DNA from: Trebonia kvetii
Lineage (GTDB): Bacteria; Actinomycetota; Actinomycetes; Streptosporangiales; Streptosporangiaceae
Assembly (NCBI RefSeq): GCF_007827045.1
Contig: NZ_RPFW01000008.1
Coordinates: 372,001 to 436,000 of the forward strand
DNA length: 64,000 nucleotides
Direction: 5' to 3'
Positions 1-8,358 of the stretch are shown in pieces (the first letter of the stretch is position 1; each line of letters opens with the position of its first letter). A model generated the notes under the pieces. That model searched no databases and had not been told where the DNA came from. It saw only the letters and a list, made by a program, of their open reading frames with translations. A program made the position numbers and the translations under genes.

Positions 1-72
1 AGCCCTGGACTCCGACGGCATCCTGTCCCCGGGCAGCAGGGCATCTGGCCAAGTTCGATGCGCGAATTCTAG
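1..72 (+). pseudogene. 3' end of a VAO-type FAD oxidoreductase, frameshifted
   Basis: The first codons (2-34) read ALDSDGILSPG, and after a shift of one base (31-72) the frame continues GQQGIWP and ends at TAG 70-72. Together this matches the family-typical C-terminus (DPxGILxPGKQGIWP) of vanillyl-alcohol oxidase and 4-cresol dehydrogenase-like flavoproteins. One base appears to be missing near position 35, so as written the natural ending is lost. Only the last ~24 codons are in the window, so the state of the rest is unknown. Such an oxidase fits the aromatic-catabolism neighbourhood downstream. Confidence 0.45.
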
Positions 73-112
73 AATCAGTGCAAACGCAGCGACGCGTTCC
101 GGAGGTTCACTC

Positions 113-1627
113 ATGACAACGGCGCCCACGGCCACTCCCGCCCAGGCCACAGCAGAGATCGAGGACGAAGGCCATGTCGACGTCCTTATCGTCGGCGCCG
201 GAGTCTCCGGCATCGGCTTCGCGCATCACTTGCGTGAGCGGTTCCCCGACCAGAGCTTCGTCATTCTGGACGCCCAGGACAACCGGGGCGGCACCTGGTG
301 GACTCACCGCTACCCCGGCGTCCGCTCCGACAGTGACCTGTTCACCTACGGATACCGGTTCAAGCCGTGGCGCGGCCCGGCGATCGCGGCGGGCGGTGAG
401 ATCCTTTCCTACCTCGACGAGGTCATCGAGGAGGACGACCTCGCCGGGCACATCCGCTACCAGCATGAGGTCACCGACGCCGCCTGGTCCACCGCGGACC
501 GCCGGTGGACCGTGGAGGTCACCAGGGCGGACACCGGCCAGCGGCTGCGCTACATAGCCGGCTTCCTGATGATGTGCCAGGGCTACTACAACCATGCCAA
601 GCCCTATAAGCCCCGGTGGGAAGGCATGGACCGCTTCCAGGGCCTGATCGTGCACCCGCAGCAGTGGCCGGAAGATCTCGACCTGGCCGGCAAGCGCGTC
701 GTCGTCATCGGCTCGGGCGCCACGGCGGCCACCCTGATCCCCGCGATCGCGGGGCAGGCGGAGCACGTGACGATGCTGCAGCGCTCGCCCTCCTACTACT
801 TCGCGCCGCCGGTGACCGACGAGCTCGCCGAGCAGCTGCGCGCCCTTGACATCCCCGAGGAGTGGACGCACGAGATCCTGCGCCGCAAGTTCATGGCGCA
901 AACCAACATGCTCGCCCGGATGTCGACGGAGTCGCCCGCCGAGCTGCACGCGTTTCTCGTCGAGTCGGTGCGCCCGCTGCTGCCCGAGGGATTCGACGTC
1001 GACAAGCACCTCACGCCGCGCTACCGCCCATGGCAGCAGCGCATCGCCATCGTCCCCGACGGGGACCTGTTCGCGGCGCTGCGCGATGGCAACGCCTCGA
1101 TCGTCACCGACACCATCGAGACGTTCACCGAGCACGGGATCAAGGTCAGCTCGGGCGAGGAGATCCCGGCCGACATCGTGGTCAGCGCCACCGGGTTCAA
1201 CATGTCCCTGTTCGGTGACGTCGCGTTCGCCGTCGACGGTGAGCCGGTCGACTTCACCGGCCGCGTCACCTGGCGCGGCATCATGATCAGCGGCGTGCCG
1301 AACATGGCCTACATCTTCGGCTACTTCAGGCACAGCTGGACCCTGCGCGTGGACCTGGTCAGCGACCTGCTCATCCGCCTCATGGAGAACATGGCGGTCA
1401 AGGACGCCACGATGGTGGCGCCCGCCCTGCGTCCAGAAGACGCGGACATGCCGCTGCTGCCGTTCGCCGACCCGGAGAACTTCAACTCCGGCTACGTCAT
1501 GCGCTCACAGCACCTGCTTTTCCGGCGGGGCGACCGCGAGCCGTGGACCCACCTGCTCGAACTCGAGCAGGAGCAGGAAATCCTGCCCAAGGCGGACCTG
1601 GACGACGGCACGCTCGCCTACCGCTGA
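113..1627 (+). CDS. Flavin-containing monooxygenase, Baeyer-Villiger type
   Basis: Predicted NADPH- and FAD-dependent monooxygenase of 504 residues, the usual family length, inserting oxygen next to a ketone or oxidising a heteroatom. An FAD-binding Rossmann motif GAGVSG lies at residues 28-33, followed by the GGTWWTHRYPGVRSD segment. The Baeyer-Villiger fingerprint FQGLIVHPQQWP is near residues 174-185, and an NADP-binding GSGATA near 200. The ATG is preceded by GGAGG (spacing about 8). A close paralogue lies on the other strand at 6784-8307. The substrate cannot be read from sequence; steroid, cyclic ketone or aryl ketone are all possible. Confidence 0.9.
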   Translation: MTTAPTATPAQATAEIEDEGHVDVLIVGAGVSGIGFAHHLRERFPDQSFVILDAQDNRGGTWWTHRYPGVRSDSDLFTYGYRFKPWRGPAIAAGGEILSYLDEVIEEDDLAGHIRYQHEVTDAAWSTADRRWTVEVTRADTGQRLRYIAGFLMMCQGYYNHAKPYKPRWEGMDRFQGLIVHPQQWPEDLDLAGKRVVVIGSGATAATLIPAIAGQAEHVTMLQRSPSYYFAPPVTDELAEQLRALDIPEEWTHEILRRKFMAQTNMLARMSTESPAELHAFLVESVRPLLPEGFDVDKHLTPRYRPWQQRIAIVPDGDLFAALRDGNASIVTDTIETFTEHGIKVSSGEEIPADIVVSATGFNMSLFGDVAFAVDGEPVDFTGRVTWRGIMISGVPNMAYIFGYFRHSWTLRVDLVSDLLIRLMENMAVKDATMVAPALRPEDADMPLLPFADPENFNSGYVMRSQHLLFRRGDREPWTHLLELEQEQEILPKADLDDGTLAYR

Positions 1628-1655
1628 CCCCAGCCGGAGGGTGCAGTATGGGGGG

Positions 1656-2426
1656 ATGGTTCGTTCAGCTCCCCGGCATGACCGCGACGCAGGCGGCCCG
1701 GCGGACGTCCTGGCCGCGAAGGCCGCACTGCGCGACGAGGTCTGGTCGGCCATGCAGGCGGCGAAGGTGGCCAGGTTCCCCGGCGCGCCGGGGCGCATCC
1801 CGAACTTCACCGGCGCGGAGAAGGCGGCGGAACGGCTGCGCGGGCTGCCCGCCTGGCAGGCGGCGCTGACCATCAAGGCCAATCCCGATTCCGCGCAGCT
1901 GCCGGTGCGGCAGCGCGCACTCGAGGACGGCAAGACCGTCTACATGGCCGTCCCCCGGCTGGCCGAACGGGAGCCGTTCTTCGCCCTCGACCCCGACCAT
2001 CTGGACCAGCCGCCGCGCAAGGCCGCGTCGATCAGCGGCGCGTCGCGGTCGGCTCGGCGCGTGATGCTGGACGAGCTGTCACCGGTCGACCTGGTCGTCA
2101 TGGGCTGCGTCGCGGCGGGCGAGGACGGCGCGCGGCTCGGCAAGGGCGGCGGCTTCGCCGACCTCGAATACGCCCTGGCCTCCGCGGCGGGCCTGATTGG
2201 CCCGCACACCGTCACGGTCACCACGGTGCACGAGATCCAGCTGCGCCCGGCCGGCGAGATCCCGCTGACCACTCACGACGTCGCACTCGACTTCATCGTC
2301 ACGCCCGACCGGGTCATCGACTGCCGCCCCGGCCGCGCGGCGCGGCCTCCGGCCGCCATCGACTGGGACAACCTGACCGACGAGAAGATCGCCGCGATCC
2401 CGCTGCTCTCCGCGCTCCGCCGCTGA
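1656..2426 (+). CDS. 5-formyltetrahydrofolate cyclo-ligase family protein
   Basis: Belongs to the 5-FTHF cyclo-ligase/NagB-like fold, which converts 5-formyl-THF to 5,10-methenyl-THF with ATP. The sequence contains the conserved LGKGGGFADLEYAL segment (substrate and phosphate loop) and a C-terminal TTVHEIQL strand seen in actinobacterial members. The frame can open at GTG 1641, but the GGAGG at 1636-1640 abuts that codon, so ATG 1656 is preferred, though its spacing is long. It lies about 30 bp behind the monooxygenase and may be co-transcribed. The longer family variant may not be a genuine cyclo-ligase, so the activity is a family-level call. Confidence 0.8.
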   Translation: MVRSAPRHDRDAGGPADVLAAKAALRDEVWSAMQAAKVARFPGAPGRIPNFTGAEKAAERLRGLPAWQAALTIKANPDSAQLPVRQRALEDGKTVYMAVPRLAEREPFFALDPDHLDQPPRKAASISGASRSARRVMLDELSPVDLVVMGCVAAGEDGARLGKGGGFADLEYALASAAGLIGPHTVTVTTVHEIQLRPAGEIPLTTHDVALDFIVTPDRVIDCRPGRAARPPAAIDWDNLTDEKIAAIPLLSALRR

Positions 2427-2439
2427 GCACGCTAGCTTG

Positions 2440-3423
2440 TCAGGCTGCCTGACGCGGTGCCCCGTGGGTTGCGAGAGGAAGCCGAACCCGTTCCGTCCCC
2501 TGCCGCGGTACCCCGGTGAGGACAGTCAGTTCCTCGACCTCGACCGCGAGGTCCGCCGGCTCGGGAACCTCGGGATGGGGAGCGGACCGCGCAAGCCAGC
2601 CGAGCGCGAGGCTGGCGACCAGCACCGCGAAGCAGGCGGCGACCGCGCCGACCGCGCCGAGCCGCGGCGTCTCGCCGAGCAGCGCGATGCCGACGGCCGC
2701 GCTCGCCGCGGGGGTGACCGCGGCGATGATCGGCAGCGTGACCATGGGCCGTCCGGTCTGGTAGGCGGATTGCGTCAGCAGCACATTGCCGGTACCGCAC
2801 ACCGCCACCGCGTACGTGGTCCACGAGGTGAAGATGGCGACCACGCCATGGCTCGCGACGTGCGAGAATTGCATGATCACCACGGCCGAGCAGGCATCGG
2901 CGAGTCCCGCCGCCACGGCGAGCAGCACCGCGCGCCGGTTTCCCGAGGAGCGCAGGCCCGCGACCGCGGCGACCAGGGCGCCCGCCCCGGTCAGCACGGC
3001 GCCGACGATCGCCCCCACCGCGTGCGCCGAGTAGTGGCCGGCGACGTGGCCGTGTGCGGGCGAGGTCAGCGCGAGGAACGCCACGATGGCCGCGACCACC
3101 GTCAGCGCCGCGGCCCAGGAGTCGCGGCCGAGCGGCCGGCCGGACCAGATCCGGACCACGCCCACCGCGACGATGAGTTCCGCCGCCACGATGAGCTGCA
3201 CCGTCGCCAGCGTCCCGAACCGCAGCGCCACGGTGTGCGCCGCGAAGCCCCCGATTTGCGCGCCGATCCCCAGCAGCCACAACGGCTGCCTTGCCAGCAT
3301 GAGAAGCAGCCCCGGCCGCCCCGCGGATGATTGCGGCGCCCCCGCCGCCTGACGCTGCTCTACCGCCGCACCGGCCCCGTACAGCACGGCGGCAGCGAGG
3401 GCACTTGCGATCATCACCATCAC
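2440..3423 (-). CDS. DMT/EamA-like multi-pass membrane transporter
   Basis: About nine hydrophobic helices spread over 327 residues and the pattern of two similar halves point to the drug/metabolite transporter superfamily, most like actinobacterial EamA/NIPA-type proteins. The C-terminal ~50 residues are hydrophilic and acidic, probably cytoplasmic. It converges on the folate-ligase gene with a 13-bp gap and diverges from the broken GIY-YIG gene; a GGGGTTAACCCC palindrome sits in the shared promoter region. Substrate unknown. Confidence 0.75.
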   Translation of the reverse strand: MMVMIASALAAAVLYGAGAAVEQRQAAGAPQSSAGRPGLLLMLARQPLWLLGIGAQIGGFAAHTVALRFGTLATVQLIVAAELIVAVGVVRIWSGRPLGRDSWAAALTVVAAIVAFLALTSPAHGHVAGHYSAHAVGAIVGAVLTGAGALVAAVAGLRSSGNRRAVLLAVAAGLADACSAVVIMQFSHVASHGVVAIFTSWTTYAVAVCGTGNVLLTQSAYQTGRPMVTLPIIAAVTPAASAAVGIALLGETPRLGAVGAVAACFAVLVASLALGWLARSAPHPEVPEPADLAVEVEELTVLTGVPRQGTERVRLPLATHGAPRQAA

Positions 3424-3484
3424 GCAGCCAACGCTATGCGCGATGCATCGCGTCAGCCATCGGGAAGACCCCCCATTCCGGGGT

Positions 3485-3496
3485 GGGGTTAACCCC
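3485..3496. promoter_or_regulatory. 12-bp perfect palindrome GGGGTTAACCCC
   Basis: A perfect palindrome between the divergent starts of the DMT transporter (3423) and the GIY-YIG gene (3530). Its position suits an operator or promoter element for either gene. No dedicated regulator gene is adjacent, so the binder is unknown. Confidence 0.35.
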
Positions 3497-3514
3497 TAGA
3501 ACTTTCGTAGGGCC

Positions 3515-3568
3515 CGTAGTGTTGGCCGCATGCCTGAGCAGACAGCGGATCTCGTCGCGCTGCTGCCG
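3515..3568 (+). repeat. 54-bp duplicated gene-start segment, copy A
   Basis: Runs from 15 bp before the GIY-YIG start codon through its first 13 codons. It matches 4464-4517 with four mismatches. Both copies encode the same opening residues MPEQTADLVAL in front of unrelated proteins. Confidence 0.85.
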
Positions 3569-4468
3569 CTGGCACCCGGCGTCTACCGGTTCAGGGACGC
3601 CGAGGGAAGGGTCCTCTACCTGGGCCGCGCCGTCAGCCTCCGTCGGCGGGTCGCCTCCTACTGGGGCGACCTCGCCGGCCGCGCGCACTTGGCACCCATG
3701 GTCGCCCGCGTCGCCCGCGTGGAGGCGGTCGTCTGCGACTCCGCGCACGAGGCCGCATGGCTGGAACGGAACCTGCTCCAGGCCAGTAAGCCCCCGTGGA
3801 ACCGCGCACCGGACGGGGGCCAGGAGGTCGAGGTCTGGATTCGCCTCGGTGATTCTGACCGTACGCCGAGCCTCGCGGTCGTCCACGAGCGCGCGGCCGC
3901 CGGCCGGCATTTCGGCCCCTACCTGGGCGGTAGGCAGGTGCGACTCGCTGTCGCCGGCCTGTGCCGCGTGCTGCCGCTGAAATCGTGCCGGCGATGACAT
4001 GGACGGCACCAGCGCGAGATGGCCCGGGTCCGCGGCGTCTCGGCGGCCGACCGGACGGAGCTCGCGGCAAAGATGGCGGCGGTCCTCGACCGCGATCCGG
4101 CCGCGATCTCCCGGCTGAAGCAGCGGCTGATCGAGCGCAGGGATGCGGCCTCGGCCTCGCTTGCCTTCGAACTCGCTGGCCGTCCCCAGTCCGAGATTGA
4201 GGCCCTGGACTGGATCACCACGGAGCAGAAGGTCACCTGCCCGGACCGCGCCGACTGCGACATCCACGGCTGGGCGGACGGCACCCTCGTCCGCTTCGAG
4301 TTCCGTACCGGCCGCCTGGCCCGCTGGACCCAGCGCCGCTGCGGCGAGTCGGCCGCTAGCCGTCATCTCGCGGACACCGCACTGGAATGGCGCGACTTCG
4401 CCCAGCGCAACGCGGCCCTGGCCGCCCGTCTCTCGGGCGGATTCCCGCACCACCACGTCGCGCCGTAG
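3530..4468 (+). pseudogene. UvrC-like GIY-YIG nuclease with in-frame TGA
   Basis: Codes for a short UvrC N-terminal-like protein (about 312 residues). The GIY-YIG-type module is at the start (GVYRFRDAEGRVLYLGRA, residues 16-33; RHFGPYLGG near 128), followed by an alpha-helical UVR-like part (ISRLKQRLIERRDAASASLAFELAGR) and a Cys-containing tail. A TGA at 3995-3997 interrupts it at codon 156, and the frame continues unchanged to TAG 4466-4468. A single CGA-to-TGA transition would explain this. As written, either a 155-residue fragment is made or the C-terminal part restarts near 4019. Family members of this size occur in actinomycetes separately from true UvrC; function unknown, possibly DNA repair. 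Confidence 0.75.
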
Positions 4469-4517
4469 TGTTGGCCACATGCCGGAGCAGACTGCGGATC
4501 TCGTCGCGCTGATGCCG
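4464..4517 (+). repeat. 54-bp duplicated gene-start segment, copy B
   Basis: Partner of 3515-3568, 949 bp downstream. The copy includes the TAG stop of the upstream gene and the ATG plus first codons of the thioesterase gene. Confidence 0.85.
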
Positions 4518-4886
4518 TTCGCGCGGCACATTGGGATGACGATCGACGAGGCAAGCGCCGACCAGGTCATCGCCCGGCTTGCCTGGGCGCCCGAGCTGCG
4601 CACCGCGGGCGGCCTCATGCACGGCGGGGTGCTGATGTCGCTCGCGGACAGCGCCGGGGCCCTCGTGGCCTACCTCGGGCTTCCCGAGGGTGCGCGGACC
4701 GCGACGATCACCTCGTCTACCCAGCTCTTCCGTCCCGTAACTGCCGGCGAGGTCCGCGCCATCGCGATCCCGCTGCACCGTGGCCGCACCACCGTCACGA
4801 TCCAGACCAGCCTGTACGACTCGCAAGACCGCCTCGTCGCGCAGACAACGCAAACCCAATCGGTCATCACCCGCAACCTCGCGTAG
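4479..4886 (+). CDS. PaaI-family hotdog thioesterase
   Basis: A 135-residue single hotdog domain likely to hydrolyse acyl-CoA or aryl-CoA thioesters. The family signature around the active site is seen as GGLMHGGVLMSLADSAGA (about residues 44-61), with the HGG turn and the Asp of the helix. ATITSSTQLFRPVTAGEVRA follows as the central strand pair. The ATG lies 10 bp after the preceding stop and within a duplicated 54-bp segment, so the first 11 residues equal those of the GIY-YIG protein. The context of aromatic catabolism genes suits a CoA-intermediate housekeeping role. Confidence 0.85.
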   Translation: MPEQTADLVALMPFARHIGMTIDEASADQVIARLAWAPELRTAGGLMHGGVLMSLADSAGALVAYLGLPEGARTATITSSTQLFRPVTAGEVRAIAIPLHRGRTTVTIQTSLYDSQDRLVAQTTQTQSVITRNLA

Positions 4887-4889
4887 GGA

Positions 4890-4977
4890 CATGATCACGG
4901 AACATTCGATCCTGACGGAGAAAGCTCCCCGATCCGGGTAGAAAAGTTCCGTTGAAATCCGAAGTTCCGTGATCATG
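4890..4977. repeat. 14-bp inverted repeat enclosing 60 bp
   Basis: CATGATCACGGAAC at 4890-4903 is matched perfectly by its reverse complement at 4964-4977. The 88-bp element sits in the 287-bp gap between the thioesterase stop and ligJ. It could be a MITE-like relic, a large stem-loop in the 3' untranslated region, or a paired binding site. The rest of the gap to 5173 shows no gene. Confidence 0.7.
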
Positions 4978-5173
4978 GCGAGGCCCGGTGCCATGATCCC
5001 GTCAGCGCCGAGTGAGCTCCCGGTAACGAATCCGGGCACGGTCCTTTGTCGCCCCGCACCAGCGTGATCATCCGCACCCAAGCGCACCTCACGGACGCCG
5101 CGTGCCAGCCGCTATGGTGAGCCGGGGACCAGGCCGCACCGGGCCGTTCGCTCACCCCCGGGAGTAACGCACG

Positions 5174-6196
5174 ATGATCATTGACTGTCACGGTCACTAC
5201 ACGACGGCGCCAGCCGCTCTCCAGGAATTCCGCGACGCGCAGCTCGCCAGGCTGAAGGACCCGGCGCTTCCCGTCCCTGCCGACCCGGAGATCAGCGACG
5301 ATGAGATCCGCCAGACGATCGAGAGCAACCAGCTCAGGATCTCCCGCGAGCGTGGCCATGACCTGACGATCTTCTCGCCCCGCGCGTCGTTCATGGCCCA
5401 TCACGTGCCCGACCCGGCGACGGCGGTCAAGTGGGCGCAAGTCTGCAATGACCTCATCTACCGGGTGACCACGCTGTTCCCCGGCAACTTCGCCGGGGCC
5501 GCCCAGCTGCCGCAGGTCGCGGGCGAGCCCCTGACGAAGTGCGTCGAAGAGCTTGAGCGAACCGTCACCGAGCTTGGCTTCGTCGGCTGCAACCTCAACC
5601 CCGACCCGGCAGGCGGGTTCTGGAGCTCGCCGCCGCTCACCGACGAGTACTGGTTCCCGCTGTACGAGAAGATGACCGAGCTCGACGTCCCGGCGATGAT
5701 CCACGTCTCCACGTCGTGCAACCCGGCCGCGCACACGCTCGGCGCGCACTACCTGAATGCGGACACCACGGCGTTCATGCAGCTCGTCCAGGGACGGCTG
5801 TTCGAACGCTTCCCGAGCCTCAGATTCGTCATACCGCACGGCGGCGGCGCGGTGCCCTACCACTGGGGCCGCTTCAAGGGCATCGCGACCAGGGAGAAGT
5901 TCCCGCCAATCGAGGACAACGTGATGACCAACGTGTACTTCGATACCTGCGTCTACCACCAGCCGGGCATGGACCTGCTGACCGGCGTGATCAGCCCGGA
6001 CAACATCCTGTTCGCCAGCGAGATGCTCGGCGCCGTGCGCGGCGACAACCCGGACGGCGGTTTCCCCTGGGACGACACCAAGCGCTACGTCGAGGCATCG
6101 GAGCTGTCGGCCGACGACCGCGCCAAGGTGTTCGAGCGCAATGCCCGCCGGGTCTACCCGCGGCTCGATGCCAGGCTCAGGACTGCGAACCGATAA
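5174..6196 (+). CDS. ligJ: 4-oxalomesaconate hydratase (LigJ-like amidohydrolase)
   Basis: Zinc-type amidohydrolase-superfamily TIM barrel of 340 residues, predicted to hydrate 4-oxalomesaconate to 4-carboxy-4-hydroxy-2-oxoadipate in protocatechuate 4,5-cleavage or gallate breakdown. Metal ligands start with the HGH motif in MIIDCHGHYTTAP (residues 1-13). Further segments I recall from LigJ of Sphingobium are SPRASFMAHH, NLNPDPAGGFW, MIHVSTSCN, IPHGGGAVPYHWGRF and FASEMLGAVRG. The start has GGGAG upstream. No ring-cleavage dioxygenase is visible nearby, so the rest of the pathway must lie elsewhere. The 3' end overlaps the convergent DUF6624 gene by 20 bp. Confidence 0.88.
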   Translation: MIIDCHGHYTTAPAALQEFRDAQLARLKDPALPVPADPEISDDEIRQTIESNQLRISRERGHDLTIFSPRASFMAHHVPDPATAVKWAQVCNDLIYRVTTLFPGNFAGAAQLPQVAGEPLTKCVEELERTVTELGFVGCNLNPDPAGGFWSSPPLTDEYWFPLYEKMTELDVPAMIHVSTSCNPAAHTLGAHYLNADTTAFMQLVQGRLFERFPSLRFVIPHGGGAVPYHWGRFKGIATREKFPPIEDNVMTNVYFDTCVYHQPGMDLLTGVISPDNILFASEMLGAVRGDNPDGGFPWDDTKRYVEASELSADDRAKVFERNARRVYPRLDARLRTANR

Positions 6197-6791
6197 TCCT
6201 CATCTCGCGACCGCAGCCGGTGCAGGTGATCGTGAGCCATTCGCCGATCTCCGGCGGCTCGAACGGGACCCAGGTATCGCACTGCGGGCAGTTGATCTTC
6301 GCGGCCACGGACGGCCCGGTGAAGCGGGCCAGGCAGTCCGCGATCGGTTCCAGGCCCACCGCCGCGCGCCGCTCGTCGAGGCGGCCGGGGTCGCGGGGGT
6401 TGTTCGGCACCCATTTGCCTCCCCGCCTGGTCATCTGGGTGCCGTACTCCTGCGGCCTGCCCTCGTGCAGCAGCACCCGGTCGGTCAGGAACGCCTGATC
6501 GACAAGCGACGCCTCCCCGGCGGAGACCGCGGCGCGCAGCAGGATGAGGCAGTGCCGCTGGAACTTGGGATCGGTGTCCGCGTGCTGCACGAGCAGCCAC
6601 GCCGCGTGGGCACCATCGGTACCGACCAGCGACGCACCGGGCCAGCCACGCGAGTGGATCAGGTTCTTGAGCCAGGGCAGGTTCTCGGCGTCTACCGCCT
6701 CGAACGCGCCCGATTCCAGGTCATCGGATAGCCGCGCCTCCTGGTCCTTCTCCATCCGGCGCAGCAGTTCGGCCCGCAGCTCTTCATCCAT
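6177..6791 (-). CDS. DUF6624-like protein with C-terminal zinc-ribbon motif
   Basis: The first ~150 residues resemble the DUF6624 type (MDEELRAELLRRMEKDQEAR, then HADTDPKFQRHCLILL and QEYGTQMTRRGGKWVPNNPRDPGRLDERRAAVGL). The last 40 residues hold two CxxC knuckles (CPQC and CTGC), suggesting a zinc ribbon. It overlaps the upstream monooxygenase gene by 8 bp, so the two are translationally linked. Molecular function is not known. Confidence 0.7.
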   Translation of the reverse strand: MDEELRAELLRRMEKDQEARLSDDLESGAFEAVDAENLPWLKNLIHSRGWPGASLVGTDGAHAAWLLVQHADTDPKFQRHCLILLRAAVSAGEASLVDQAFLTDRVLLHEGRPQEYGTQMTRRGGKWVPNNPRDPGRLDERRAAVGLEPIADCLARFTGPSVAAKINCPQCDTWVPFEPPEIGEWLTITCTGCGREMRIIGSQS

Positions 6792-8307
6792 GACCCAGTC
6801 GCGCCTCCTCGGGAGAACCGGCTGATGAACCGCCCGGCATGGCGGAAGAGAAGACCAGTTCCGGTCCGTCGACCCGCTTGCGCAGCTGCCGCGCGTCGGC
6901 GCGGTGCGTCGGCGATACCCGCCACGGCGCGCGGCTGCCCTGGTGCGGCAGCCGGTCGAGCGCCCGCTTGATGTACCCGGCCTGGAAGTCGAGGAACGGC
7001 CCGGCGGTCATGCCTTGATCGGCGGCGACCGGCCGGGCGGTGTCGTAGCCGCGGGAGTCCATGTAGGTCAGCAGCCGGCACAGGTGCTCGCTCAGCGAGC
7101 CGACCTTGAGCGTCCACGAGGCGTTGGTGTAGCCGAACACGAACACGAAGTTCGGCACGCCGGACAGCATCATCCCCTTGTAGATGAAATGGTCGGGCGC
7201 ATGCACCGGCGAACCGTCCACGGTCAGGGACATCCCGCCGAGCGCCTGCACGTTCAGGCCGGTTGCCGTCACGATGATGTCCGCCTCCAGTCGCCTGCCG
7301 TCGAGCAGCTGGACGCCGTTCTCGGTGAACGTCTCGATGTGCCCGGTGACAACCGACGCCTTCCCGTCGCGGATCACGCGGAACAGGTCACCATCGGGCA
7401 CGATGCACATCCGCTGGTCCCACGGGTCGTACGGCGGGTTGAAGTGCTCGTCGACCGGATAATCCTCCGGCAGCATCCTGGCGTTGAGGTACCTGATCAG
7501 CCGTCGTGCCGCCTTCGGGTGCTTCTGGCAGAACCGCCAGAGCACGACCTGGCGGCTCGCGTTGATCCACCGGGTCATCGAGTAGCCGCGAGAGGCGCCG
7601 AACCACGCGGTGAGCCGGGCGTTGACCGCGTCACGCGACGGGACGGGCAGCACGTAGGACGGCGTCCGCTGCAGCATGGTGACGTGCGCCGCCGTCCGCG
7701 CCATCGCCGGGATCAGGGTGACGGCGGTCGCGCCGGAGCCGATGACGACGACGCGCTTGCCCGCGTAGTCCAGGTCCTCCGGCCAGTGCTGCGGGTGGAT
7801 GACCGGCCCGGCGAACCGCTCGCGTCCCGCGAACCGCGGCGTGAAGCCCTCGTCGTAGCGGTAGTACCCGGCCGCGCACAGCAGCCAGTTGCACATGATC
7901 ACCGAGCGCGCGCCGGTCGCCGCATCCTGGACCGTGACCGACCACTGCGCATCGGAAGACGACCAGGACGCGGAAATCACCGTGACGTGGTACCGGATGT
8001 TGCGGTCGATGCCGTGCTCGGCTGCGGTCTCCCGCACGTACGCCAGGATGCTCGCGGAGTCCGCGATCGCCACCTCCGACCGCCACGGCCGGAACTCGTA
8101 CCCGAATGTGTGCAGGTCAGAGTCGGATCGCACCCCCGGATAGCGGAACAGGTCCCAGGTGCCACCGGACGCGCCACGCGCCTCCACGATGAGGTAGCGA
8201 CGCCCCGGATGATCCCGCTGCAGGTAGTAGGCGACCCCGATCCCCGAGACGCCGGCACCCACAATCAGAACGTCAATGAACTCCTGATGCCCGGCGGCCG
8301 CGTCCAT
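6784..8307 (-). CDS. Flavin-containing monooxygenase, Baeyer-Villiger type
   Basis: 507-residue paralogue of the 113-1627 protein, with FAD motif GAGVSG near residue 17, the RYPGVRSDSDLHTFGY segment, fingerprint FAGPVIHPQHWP, and NADP motif GSGATAV. Predicted to oxygenate ketones with NADPH and O2. It is first in a two-gene unit with the DUF6624 gene. Its promoter region overlaps the end of pobA and contains a direct repeat with a central AACC/GGTT palindrome, indicating control by a TetR-type regulator not located in this window. Confidence 0.9.
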   Translation of the reverse strand: MDAAAGHQEFIDVLIVGAGVSGIGVAYYLQRDHPGRRYLIVEARGASGGTWDLFRYPGVRSDSDLHTFGYEFRPWRSEVAIADSASILAYVRETAAEHGIDRNIRYHVTVISASWSSSDAQWSVTVQDAATGARSVIMCNWLLCAAGYYRYDEGFTPRFAGRERFAGPVIHPQHWPEDLDYAGKRVVVIGSGATAVTLIPAMARTAAHVTMLQRTPSYVLPVPSRDAVNARLTAWFGASRGYSMTRWINASRQVVLWRFCQKHPKAARRLIRYLNARMLPEDYPVDEHFNPPYDPWDQRMCIVPDGDLFRVIRDGKASVVTGHIETFTENGVQLLDGRRLEADIIVTATGLNVQALGGMSLTVDGSPVHAPDHFIYKGMMLSGVPNFVFVFGYTNASWTLKVGSLSEHLCRLLTYMDSRGYDTARPVAADQGMTAGPFLDFQAGYIKRALDRLPHQGSRAPWRVSPTHRADARQLRKRVDGPELVFSSAMPGGSSAGSPEEARLGHG

Positions 8308-8329
8308 GCGTCCCCACCTCCGGGTACTA

Positions 8330-8358
8330 GGTTAGAAACCAATCGGTTAGAAACCAAT
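8330..8358. promoter_or_regulatory. Direct repeat GGTTAGAAACCAAT x2 with AACCAATCGGTT palindrome
   Basis: GGTTAGAAACCAAT occurs at 8330-8343 and again at 8345-8358 (15-bp period). The junction forms AACCAATCGGTT at 8337-8348, with perfect AACC/GGTT arms. It lies 23-51 bp upstream of the monooxygenase ATG (8307) and covers the pobA stop codon. Position and form suit an operator for a TetR-like repressor. Confidence 0.55.
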
